IMG/VR virus record: IMGVR_UViG_3300025671_000219
Span: 1 to 35,570 of that record
Length of the DNA: 35,570 bases
Origin: a virus
Reading direction: 5' to 3' (one strand)
The first letter of the stretch is position 1, and every line of letters starts with the position of its first letter. Position numbers and translations under genes: made by a program. Under the pieces are notes generated by a model. That model did not search any database. It saw nothing but the letters and a program-made list of their open reading frames with translations, and was not told the origin of the DNA. This document shows positions 30,691-35,570 of this stretch, one piece after another.

Positions 30691-30842
30691 TGCCAGGAAA
30701 GGGATTATATGCGAACATCCATGCCAAGCGTAAACGTATTAAAGCTGGTAGTGGAGAAACGATGCGCAAGCCTGGAAGCAAAGGCGCACCGACGACAAAG
30801 GCGTTCAAGCAATCGGCAAAGACAGCCAAGAGGAAGAAATGA
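30690..30842 (+). CDS. Very basic small protein (50 aa)
   Basis: A 50-aa frame: MPGKGLYANIHAKRKRIKAG, SGETMRKPGSKGAPTTKAF and a Lys/Arg tail. About one third of residues are Lys or Arg. I recognise this as a small protein conserved in many phages, placed near lysis or tail genes; its function is unknown. It overlaps both neighbours (TAATG before, ATGATG after). Nucleic-acid binding is plausible from charge only. Confidence 0.75.
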   Translation: MPGKGLYANIHAKRKRIKAGSGETMRKPGSKGAPTTKAFKQSAKTAKRKK

Positions 30843-30961
30843 TGCCATACAACAAGTATTCACCAAAGCAGAAGAAGCTGGCTGCAATGGCTTCGCCTCG
30901 CAAGAAGATTACCAGCGCAGACCTAAAGGCAGTCAAGAAAGCTAAGAAGAAAAAGAAATGA
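30839..30961 (+). CDS. Very basic small protein (40 aa)
   Basis: A 40-aa frame: MMPYNKYSPKQKKLAAMA, SPRKKITSADLKAVKK and a run of Lys (residues 32-40 almost all Lys). The starts at 30839 and 30842 are both possible. Recognised as a conserved small phage protein with a YSPKQKKLAAxAxPRxKIT pattern. It overlaps the endolysin start by ATGA. Probable nucleic-acid or membrane-surface interaction. Confidence 0.72.
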   Translation: MMPYNKYSPKQKKLAAMASPRKKITSADLKAVKKAKKKKK

Positions 30962-31413
30962 GTTATTATCTGTCGCCCAACTTTACGTTGGAGGAGATGG
31001 TTAAAAGCCAGACTGCTGAACGTAAAGGCATACCGAATACTCCAGAGTTGCATCATATAGAAGCAATGGAGATGTTATGTGAGAAGATATTACAACCAAT
31101 TCGTGACGAGTTTGGGCCATTTATGGTATCAAGTGGATACCGCAGTCCAGAGTTGTGCATTGCTATTGGCAGTAGTTTAGACAGCCAGCATGCCAAGGGT
31201 GAGGCGGCAGACTTTGAGGTTCCAGGCATAGACAACTATGACTTGGCTAAATGGATTGAGGACAACCTAGACTATGACCAGCTTATTCTTGAGTGCTACA
31301 CTGGCGGTAATTCTGGCTGGATACATTGTAGCTACGTTGAGGGTGGTCGAGGCGAGTCGCTTACATACAACAAACACAATGGGTACGTCCACGGGCTGAA
31401 GAAAGATGGCTAG
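30958..31413 (+). CDS. Endolysin, peptidase M15 family
   Basis: A 151-aa protein with the M15 zinc peptidase pattern: MVSSGYRSPEL (59-66), SQHAKGEAADFEV with zinc ligands H78 and D85, and GWIHCSY with H123. M15 endolysins cleave peptide bonds in peptidoglycan (L-Ala-D-Glu or D-Ala cross-links). No signal peptide is seen, so it needs a holin. It follows three membrane-protein genes and overlaps both neighbours, completing the lysis cassette. Confidence 0.9.
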   Translation: MSYYLSPNFTLEEMVKSQTAERKGIPNTPELHHIEAMEMLCEKILQPIRDEFGPFMVSSGYRSPELCIAIGSSLDSQHAKGEAADFEVPGIDNYDLAKWIEDNLDYDQLILECYTGGNSGWIHCSYVEGGRGESLTYNKHNGYVHGLKKDG

Positions 31414-31678
31414 GAAGCCTATATCAAAGAAGACACTGAAGTGTAATAAGCCTCGCCGTACTCCAGGCCACAAGACGAAATCGCATGTGGTTAAAGCCTG
31501 TTCCGGTGGCAAGGAAAAGATTATCCGCTTTGGTCAGCAAGGCGTATCTGGTGCTGGTAAGTCACCTAAGACCGCAGCGCAAAAGGCACGACGCAAATCT
31601 TTCAAAGCGCGTCATGCCAAGAATATTGCCAAGGGTAAGATGTCAGCCGCTTTTTGGGCTAACAAGGTTAAGTGGTAG
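31406..31678 (+). CDS. Conserved basic marine-phage protein (90 aa)
   Basis: A 90-aa protein: KKTLKCNKPRRTPGHKTKSHV, ACSGGKEKIIRFGQQGVSGAGK, AQKARRKSFKARHAKNI and ending FWANKVKW. I recognise this near-invariant pattern from many marine myo- and podoviruses, where it has no assigned function. It is strongly basic with two Cys. It ends the rightward operon and its last 11 bp overlap the convergent DnaA-domain gene. Confidence 0.85.
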   Translation: MARKPISKKTLKCNKPRRTPGHKTKSHVVKACSGGKEKIIRFGQQGVSGAGKSPKTAAQKARRKSFKARHAKNIAKGKMSAAFWANKVKW

Positions 31679-32042
31679 TTATATACTGCGTGATTGCCTC
31701 TGCCTTTTCCAGCATCTCTTTCAAATTGTCTGAGACTTTGCGCTTCTCCAAGTGCATAGCTGATGTATGGTCACGGGCTATTATGCCGCCTATAGTCGGG
31801 TAGCTAAAGTCTGTATGCTTTACGCATAGTAAAACAAATAACTGCCGTGCATCCACAAAAGATAATCTCCGGTTGTGTCTGCGTAAATCTTTCAATGACA
31901 GCCCAGAAACAGTGAAGACAATATTCTCAATGTTCTCTACGTCTAACTCGCAACAGTATCTTTTCCAGTGTTTTGGGTCTGCCGGATTATAACCTTTGTT
32001 ATAACTCGTTCCAGTAGTCGGAAATTGTACGACTTGTCCCAT
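31668..32042 (-). CDS. Stand-alone DnaA domain IV (origin-binding) protein
   Basis: A 124-aa protein. Residues about 58-110 match the DnaA C-terminal DNA-binding domain: DARQLFVLLCVKHTDFSYPTIGG followed by IIARDHTSAMH, which corresponds to the bacterial DnaA signature with R90-D91-H92-T93 reading the box. No AAA+ domain is present; the N-terminal 50 residues are unrelated. It could mark a phage origin for the host replisome, compete with host DnaA at oriC, or act as a transcription regulator. Start has GGAGGGC. It ends the leftward recombination operon. Confidence 0.82.
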   Translation of the reverse strand: MGQVVQFPTTGTSYNKGYNPADPKHWKRYCCELDVENIENIVFTVSGLSLKDLRRHNRRLSFVDARQLFVLLCVKHTDFSYPTIGGIIARDHTSAMHLEKRKVSDNLKEMLEKAEAITQYITTT

Positions 32043-32205
32043 GGTAGCCCTCCTCGTTTTTCTTTTTGACTAGGCAGCTTTTCTCTATTGAATGGCAGTA
32101 CATCTTCTTATTGCCACTAACCACCCAGCCGCCGTGTTGAATGAAGTGTTCTTTGCCGCAGAAATCGCAGCTAATCTTCCTGGTATCTGTCTTCTTCTTT
32201 GCCAC
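31999..32205 (-). CDS. Small zinc-ribbon-like protein (68 aa)
   Basis: A 68-aa protein with KISCDFCGKEHFIQHGGW and MYCHSIEKSC: four Cys (13, 16, 37, 44) in a CxxC...CxxxxxxC layout suited to one zinc ion, plus basic flanks. The frame overlaps the DnaA-domain gene start by 44 bp and the upstream gene by 35 bp, both in different phases. Such overlaps are unusual but the Cys pattern supports a real gene. Possible DNA- or protein-binding accessory of replication. Confidence 0.65.
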   Translation of the reverse strand: MAKKKTDTRKISCDFCGKEHFIQHGGWVVSGNKKMYCHSIEKSCLVKKKNEEGYHGTSRTISDYWNEL

Positions 32206-32371
32206 AACGTTTTAACTCCACAACGCTACGATGCACCAGTTCCTGTGCCATGTTCAGCATCTGTGTGTAGGTCATCTGCTTGAAGTATGACTCACCATGA
32301 AGGGTAAGTAGCAGCCCATTGGGATAGACTGCTACTAGGATTTGTGAATCAGAATGGGATGTTATCGTCAT
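32171..32371 (-). CDS. Small hypothetical protein (66 aa)
   Basis: A 66-aa protein with a beta start (SQILVAVYPNGLLLTLHG) and a helical, charged remainder (QMLNMAQELVHRSVVEL). It overlaps the SSB-like gene by 23 bp upstream and the zinc-ribbon gene by 35 bp downstream. No family recognised. Co-expression with replication genes is the only hint. Confidence 0.6.
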   Translation of the reverse strand: MTITSHSDSQILVAVYPNGLLLTLHGESYFKQMTYTQMLNMAQELVHRSVVELKRCGKEEDRYQED

Positions 32372-32672
32372 CTAACATAATCCGTGGCTTCTCCACGGTC
32401 TCAGCTATCTTCTTGAACCCACCCTGCCGGACGTTATCAGCGATATTGTCAGCGGCGTTGTAATCTCTGTCGATAGTACGTTCATTGATTACGATGTCCA
32501 TTGACCCGTCTTCATTCTGGAACACTGAAATGCTGTGGCGTGTGTCCTTTGACAGCACCAAATCAACAGGTTCTTTGCCCTTGTACGGCTTCCAGTTTGA
32601 GTTGCCGTGTGTGGCTTTCTTGTCTGGGTCATTAGGGAATACACGAATTGTAGTCAGTTTATTTAAGGCCAT
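32349..32672 (-). CDS. Putative single-strand DNA-binding protein with SSB-type tail
   Basis: A 107-aa protein whose last residues (DDDNIPF) closely match the DDDIPF tip of bacterial SSB, the peptide that recruits replication and repair partners. The body (TTIRVFPNDPDKK, NWKPYKGKEPVDLVL, SISVFQNEDGSMDIVIN) is beta-rich and could be a small OB-like fold, but I do not recognise it as classical SSB. It lies one base after the annealing-protein gene, where an SSB is expected. A mimic of the SSB tail that captures host partners is an alternative. Confidence 0.62.
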   Translation of the reverse strand: MALNKLTTIRVFPNDPDKKATHGNSNWKPYKGKEPVDLVLSKDTRHSISVFQNEDGSMDIVINERTIDRDYNAADNIADNVRQGGFKKIAETVEKPRIMLDDDNIPF

Positions 32673-33394
32673 TAACTTTCTCCGTTACTTAGTCTGTCCT
32701 CATGTTTCATAAACAGTTCCAGAATATGCTTGGCACGTTCTGGGCTGCGCTTCTTAATCTCTTGTATCTTGGGTTTCATCTCCTCAAACAGTCCATGAAC
32801 TTTAGAAATGTGTCGTGCCTGTGTCAACTTGGACGACATATCCATGTAAAAGGCTTTGTCATACCTTTTGTTCTGTTCTTCATCATCATCATCGGAGGGT
32901 CGTTCAGCCGGAGGAGGAACGGCTTGGAGGGCATCACTCGACTCCGGCTGAGGTGGTGTTTTAGCACCAGCATCATCGTGTGACAAGTCCTCATTTCCCT
33001 CTGGCGGTAAATCTTCACCAGCATAAATGTAATGACCTAGACCAAACATAGCCAAGCACTTAACAAGACACCGCTGCAAAGCTGTGTTTATGTCAAAGCT
33101 GGTAGGATTTTGTATAGGTCTATTGCCTTTTAACACAGGCAAGATTTCAGTTTGTTCTTCTTTTAAAATGTTCACAGTGACCATAACAAAAGCCCAACCG
33201 TTCTCATCAATCATGTAAGGACGCTTGCCAGTTGGAGAATCAAACTGATGTTTTATGAACTTGGCTTCTGGGTATTTATCCTTAACAATCCCCCAAGCCC
33301 AAGCCCATGATAGGTATGTCATACCGTTTTTTAGTTCGGTATGTTCATTCACATTTATATCGCTAAGTACCTTCCAAATACTACTCATTGTCAT
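32672..33394 (-). CDS. Sak1-type single-strand annealing protein (DUF1071)
   Basis: Start chosen at ATG 33394 (AGAGG just upstream; ATG 33388 also possible), giving 240 aa. Conserved core: MTYLSWAWAWGIVKDKYPEA, FDSPTGKRPYMIDENGWAFV, GNRPIQNPTSFDINTALQRC and LVKCLAMFGLGHYIYAGEDL, which is the Rad52-like Sak1/DUF1071 family. After residue about 150 comes an acidic, Pro/Ser-rich linker (with a DDDDEE run) and a helical C-terminus. Such proteins anneal complementary single strands made by the partner exonuclease. It overlaps the coiled-coil gene by 14 bp. Confidence 0.88.
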   Translation of the reverse strand: MTMSSIWKVLSDINVNEHTELKNGMTYLSWAWAWGIVKDKYPEAKFIKHQFDSPTGKRPYMIDENGWAFVMVTVNILKEEQTEILPVLKGNRPIQNPTSFDINTALQRCLVKCLAMFGLGHYIYAGEDLPPEGNEDLSHDDAGAKTPPQPESSDALQAVPPPAERPSDDDDEEQNKRYDKAFYMDMSSKLTQARHISKVHGLFEEMKPKIQEIKKRSPERAKHILELFMKHEDRLSNGES

Positions 33395-33557
33395 TTGCCT
33401 CTTTCTGGTAGTCTGTAATTGCTTGCATGAACGCAGCCAGCATCGTGTGCATTTCATCAAGGCTTTTCTGCATATGTGCCATGTCTTTTTCTAAACGGTT
33501 CAACCTCTCTTGCGTGAAGTCGATAGCTTGTGCGTGTTCCATTTCTACTTCAGTCAT
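33381..33557 (-). CDS. Small coiled-coil protein (58 aa)
   Basis: A 58-aa frame starting MTEVEMEHAQAIDFTQERLN with GGAGGG 6 bp upstream. Residues 12-50 form a continuous coiled-coil helix with Leu/Met at heptad positions (RLNRLEKDMAHMQKSLDEMH). It overlaps the annealing-protein gene by 14 bp, and the zinc-finger gene upstream by 8 bp. It may be an oligomerising partner of the recombinase; function unknown. Confidence 0.68.
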   Translation of the reverse strand: MTEVEMEHAQAIDFTQERLNRLEKDMAHMQKSLDEMHTMLAAFMQAITDYQKEANDNE

Positions 33558-33780
33558 ACTTCCCTCCTCTTTTAGTATTAGCCCGTGCGTCTATCTCTTG
33601 GCACTTTCTGCATTGCCTGTTGGACGTTAGCCTTTGCGCTATGTGTCCACGAATACAAGGTACGCCGGTGAAATAAAACTTGGCGTTAATCTTCAATGCG
33701 TGTTCCAGTGATGTGTTACCAGCGTCTTTGAATGGTATCTCCAAAGCCTTTTTTATTTCTTCAATAGTTGGTACGTTCAT
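33550..33780 (-). CDS. Small zinc-finger protein related to HNH N-terminus (76 aa)
   Basis: A 76-aa protein with a helical start (PTIEEIKKALEIPF) and the module YFTGVPCIRGH, then QCRKCQ: likely zinc ligands C42, H46, C57, C60. The same module occurs at residues 17-41 of the HNH protein at 180-974, but here there is no nuclease domain and the frame ends 16 residues after the last Cys. It may be a DNA-binding adaptor or a truncated HNH relative. It overlaps the exonuclease gene by 4 bp (ATGA). Confidence 0.75.
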   Translation of the reverse strand: MNVPTIEEIKKALEIPFKDAGNTSLEHALKINAKFYFTGVPCIRGHIAQRLTSNRQCRKCQEIDARANTKRGGKYD

Positions 33781-34673
33781 TCTGCCCTCCAGGCTTGCTT
33801 GGCTATGTCTAATATTTCACGCCCGTGTCTCTGCGCAATTTCTGCGTAGTCAGGTGTCACCATGCCAAACAAGGTTTTCCAGTTACCATTTGCAGCTTTC
33901 ATTAAGTTCTGAAGCACAAGCCAGCGCTGCACGACTGACTCATATGCTTCTTCTAAGACAGGCTTACTCAACATGTCACAGTTATCTGGGGTGCAGATGT
34001 TGTAGCCCTCGGCGGTGACAAACAGCAAGGCTGGTGTCAGGCCGGTGCCTTTCCAATAGACAGCTTGCTGCATGACTTGTTGCATCGTTGGTTCTGTCTT
34101 TGGCTTTGGTACGCGCCACGTTCTCGTGCCGTCTTTCTTTACTGGGTTAGCCACTGGCAGACTGCATTTAAGGTCAATCTGTCTGGTGTCGTCGGCGTAA
34201 TCCAAGAACATAATAGTCGGGATGTCGATGCGGTCATCTTTGAATGTGCGTTGGTACTCACCAACAAGTTCTACATTCTTGCCGAAATATTCTTCAATAC
34301 CCTGCACAGCATAACGTATCATCTGAGGCACTACATCTTTGCAAGCCTCATAAACGTCAGCATCTTTGCCGCCATCCCAGTCTATTGGCTTGTACGTCAT
34401 AAAGTCTGTGGTTGCGTGTCTGATTGCCTCGTCTACTGATAAGCCCTCTTGTTGGCCTCTGACGGGTGAGTAATCGTGCAGACCAAAGTAATGGTCACAA
34501 CCCTCTTGTACTATCTGTCCGGCACGAGGTCGGGCAGACATAGGAAACTGCATCTTGTATTCCTTGCGGAGATACAGCTTGAATATATTCTCATAGGTTG
34601 ATTGTGTACCGCCGGATGCGCTGTTGTGATAACAGCCGAACTCCTTGCGGTAGTCTGGAATCTCATATTCCAT
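33777..34673 (-). CDS. RecB/Cas4-like PD-(D/E)XK exonuclease
   Basis: Start chosen at ATG 34673 because GGAGGG (with 4-5 nt spacing) lies inside the longer alternative from 34685. A 298-aa protein with early helical region (SASGGTQSTYENIFKLYLRKEYK), then FLDYADD (D158) and IDLKC (D167, K169) as catalytic residues, and MQQAVYW (Q202-x3-Y206), the RecB-family QxxxY motif. It should resect double-strand ends to feed the Sak1 annealing protein. It is the first gene of the leftward recombination operon, 63-65 bp from the divergent promoter region. Confidence 0.85.
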   Translation of the reverse strand: MEYEIPDYRKEFGCYHNSASGGTQSTYENIFKLYLRKEYKMQFPMSARPRAGQIVQEGCDHYFGLHDYSPVRGQQEGLSVDEAIRHATTDFMTYKPIDWDGGKDADVYEACKDVVPQMIRYAVQGIEEYFGKNVELVGEYQRTFKDDRIDIPTIMFLDYADDTRQIDLKCSLPVANPVKKDGTRTWRVPKPKTEPTMQQVMQQAVYWKGTGLTPALLFVTAEGYNICTPDNCDMLSKPVLEEAYESVVQRWLVLQNLMKAANGNWKTLFGMVTPDYAEIAQRHGREILDIAKQAWRAE

Positions 34674-34712
34674 TAAGCCCTCCATTTGACGCTTTGCGTT
34701 TTCAGATACTCT

Positions 34713-34741
34713 TACCTAGCACCCTGTTTACAATCTGTCAA
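34713..34741 (-). promoter_or_regulatory. Leftward promoter for recombination operon
   Basis: On the minus strand TTGACA (34741-34736), a 17-bp spacer and TAGGTA (34718-34713) preceded by TG-C, an extended -10 feature. The -10 box itself is poor, so it may need help. Expected start near 34706, giving a 33-bp leader to ATG 34673. Confidence 0.5.
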
Positions 34742-34743
34742 CA
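34725..34743. promoter_or_regulatory. Imperfect palindrome covering both -35 boxes
   Basis: TGTTTACA (34725-34732) and TGTCAACA (34736-34743) are inverted copies with one mismatch and a 3-bp gap. They contain the -35 boxes of the two divergent promoters, so one bound dimer could repress both. The half-sites TGTCAACA and GTTTACA also occur at 3761-3768 and 3785-3791 in the other control region. The HTH gene at 34762 is the natural candidate regulator. Confidence 0.55.
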
Positions 34744-34755
34744 GTGTATTAGTAT
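34727..34755 (+). promoter_or_regulatory. Rightward promoter; transcript probably leaderless
   Basis: TTTACA (34727-34732), 17-bp spacer, TAGTAT (34750-34755). Transcription would begin about 7 bp downstream, at or next to the A of the ATG at 34762. No ribosome site exists upstream of that ATG, so a leaderless mRNA is expected. Confidence 0.55.
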
Positions 34756-34761
34756 GCAGTT

Positions 34762-34962
34762 ATGTACTTAAAAGATTACATTAAAGAACAAAGACTTAGC
34801 ATGAGACGGTTTGCTAGTAAAGCTGGTTTATCTGTCTCTGCTGTGTCTCTCATTGTTCGCAATAAGCGGTTTCCAGCACCGGAAACTATGCGTAGGATAT
34901 TCCTTGCAACTGATGGAAAGGTGAAGGCTGATGACTTCTTCAAACAATACCACGGACAATGA
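34762..34962 (+). CDS. Cro/C1-type HTH repressor-like protein (66 aa)
   Basis: A 66-aa protein with helix-turn-helix about residues 14-36 (MRRFASKAGLSVSAVSLIVR) followed by NKRFPAPETMRRIFLATDGKV, typical of small Cro/YdaS-like repressors. It is transcribed away from the exonuclease operon from overlapping divergent promoters with a palindrome across both -35 boxes. It lacks a ribosome site, as do some leaderless phage repressor mRNAs. No integrase is present, so it may time early expression rather than maintain lysogeny. It overlaps the next gene by 32 bp. Confidence 0.83.
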   Translation: MYLKDYIKEQRLSMRRFASKAGLSVSAVSLIVRNKRFPAPETMRRIFLATDGKVKADDFFKQYHGQ

Positions 34963-35161
34963 TGAGTGGGTAGTCTGCCCTGAGTGTGGCGGCTGGGGTG
35001 AGTATGAGGTTGAGGTCGCTGTCGTTGACCATATGAACGGCGGTTATTTGACTGAGGCAAAGGAAGAATGCGAAATGTGTGGCGGGGCTGGTGAGGTTCT
35101 CGCTGAAGACCTTGAGATGCAGATTGAGGTATTCCTAGAAGGTGGTGATGGCTATCACTAG
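34931..35161 (+). CDS. DnaJ-type zinc-finger protein (76 aa)
   Basis: A 76-aa acidic protein with two CxxCxGxG units: CPECGGWG (residues 16-23) and CEMCGGAG (47-54), separated by a beta hairpin (EYEVEVAVVDHMNGGY). This is the zinc-binding half-unit pattern of DnaJ cysteine-rich domains, seen in many small phage proteins. It may bind protein or nucleic acid. It overlaps the repressor gene by 32 bp and the nuclease gene by 14 bp in other frames. Confidence 0.75.
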   Translation: MTSSNNTTDNDEWVVCPECGGWGEYEVEVAVVDHMNGGYLTEAKEECEMCGGAGEVLAEDLEMQIEVFLEGGDGYH

Positions 35162-35570
35162 GTTAGTTTGCCGTTATGCGCTGGCAGATGAACCAGTGCC
35201 GGATGGTTGGGAATGTAAGCCAATACAGGGATGGCACGGTGCTGAAGGCCGTGTGATATGGAGTAGGAAAGTGACAAATTCTAGGCAAAAAGGTGCATCC
35301 TTTGAACGTGAGATTGCCAACAAGATATATGACGCAACGGGGATTGAGGTGAAGCGAGACCTAGAACAGTACCGCGCCTCTGACCACGGGGATTTGATTG
35401 GCTTTCCAGGATGGACGATTGAATGCAAGCGGTATAACAGCCACGGGTCTATCTATTACAAGAAGGAATGGTGGCAACAGGTAGTCAATGCCTCGTTATC
35501 AACTGCCACCCAGCCCGTTCTCATTTACAAGTATGACAGGCAACCTATTTGCTGCGTGGTGTTTCTCTCC
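35148..35570 (+). CDS. Holliday-junction-resolvase-like PD-(D/E)XK nuclease (partial, N-terminal 141 aa)
   Basis: Runs off the right end and completes at 232 on the left (about 171 aa). Motifs: SFEREIANKIYD (E53), SDHGDLIGFPGW (D82), IECKRY (E92-x-K94), then WWQQVVNAS; these are the E...D...ExK residues of archaeal-type Hjc resolvases and related phage nucleases. The first 41 residues precede the fold core; a GTG at 35271 with GGAG 7 bp upstream would give a 130-aa protein that starts close to the core, so the true start is uncertain. It would resolve branched recombination intermediates before packaging. Confidence 0.8.
   Translation, partial: MAITRLVCRYALADEPVPDGWECKPIQGWHGAEGRVIWSRKVTNSRQKGASFEREIANKIYDATGIEVKRDLEQYRASDHGDLIGFPGWTIECKRYNSHGSIYYKKEWWQQVVNASLSTATQPVLIYKYDRQPICCVVFLS
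35432..35570. repeat. Right copy of 139-bp terminal overlap
   Basis: Matches 1-139 except at 35444 (C versus T13). See the left copy. Confidence 0.95.

Overview
The window is essentially one complete tailed-phage genome with T7-like (short-tailed, podovirus) morphogenesis genes. Bases 1-139 recur at 35432-35570 with one difference (T13 versus C35444). The nuclease gene running off the right end continues in frame at the left end and stops at 232. The unique genome is therefore about 35,431 bp and can be read as a circle. Gene families such as the GTA-type three-TM holin, the S74 fibres and the small basic proteins beside the endolysin are ones I associate with marine phages of Alphaproteobacteria. 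That host guess is an inference; no host gene is present.

Layout. (1) 3703 to 180, minus strand: a leftward cluster of about twelve small, mostly unknown genes, including a 58-aa HTH regulator, ending with an HNH endonuclease. It is driven by a consensus-like promoter (TTGACA, 17 bp, TATCTA) whose spacer holds a perfect 15-bp inverted repeat. Between the HNH gene and the rest lies a 206-bp non-coding stretch with iteron-like repeats and a consensus promoter pointing the opposite way. (2) 4136 to 31678, plus strand: terminase small and large subunits, a HlyC-like acyltransferase, three small tail-motif proteins, portal, scaffold, capsid, tail tubular proteins A and B, internal virion (ejection) proteins, a five-gene fibre/receptor-binding region, then holins, an M15 endolysin and very basic small proteins. 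(3) 34673 to 31668, minus strand: recombination and replication genes (RecB-like exonuclease, zinc-finger protein, coiled-coil protein, Sak1-type annealing protein, SSB-tailed protein, zinc-ribbon protein and a stand-alone DnaA domain IV protein). (4) 34762 across the junction to 232, plus strand: a Cro/C1-type HTH gene that looks leaderless, a DnaJ-type zinc-finger protein and a Holliday-junction-resolvase-like nuclease.

How it works together. Units 1 and 2 diverge from 3704-4135. Units 3 and 4 diverge from 34674-34761, where an imperfect palindrome covers both -35 boxes. The two convergent junctions are overlapping genes (11 bp at 31668-31678, 53 bp at 180-232). No DNA polymerase, primase, helicase, RNA polymerase or integrase is visible anywhere on the circle, despite the T7-like virion genes. 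Replication therefore probably uses the host replisome, perhaps recruited by the phage DnaA-domain protein, with recombination by exonuclease, Sak1, SSB-like protein and resolvase. The points most worth following are the iteron/ncRNA region near 1 kb, the HTH-plus-operator small-gene operon (arranged like anti-CRISPR/Aca loci), the DnaA-domain protein, and the HlyC-like acyltransferase inside the packaging operon.
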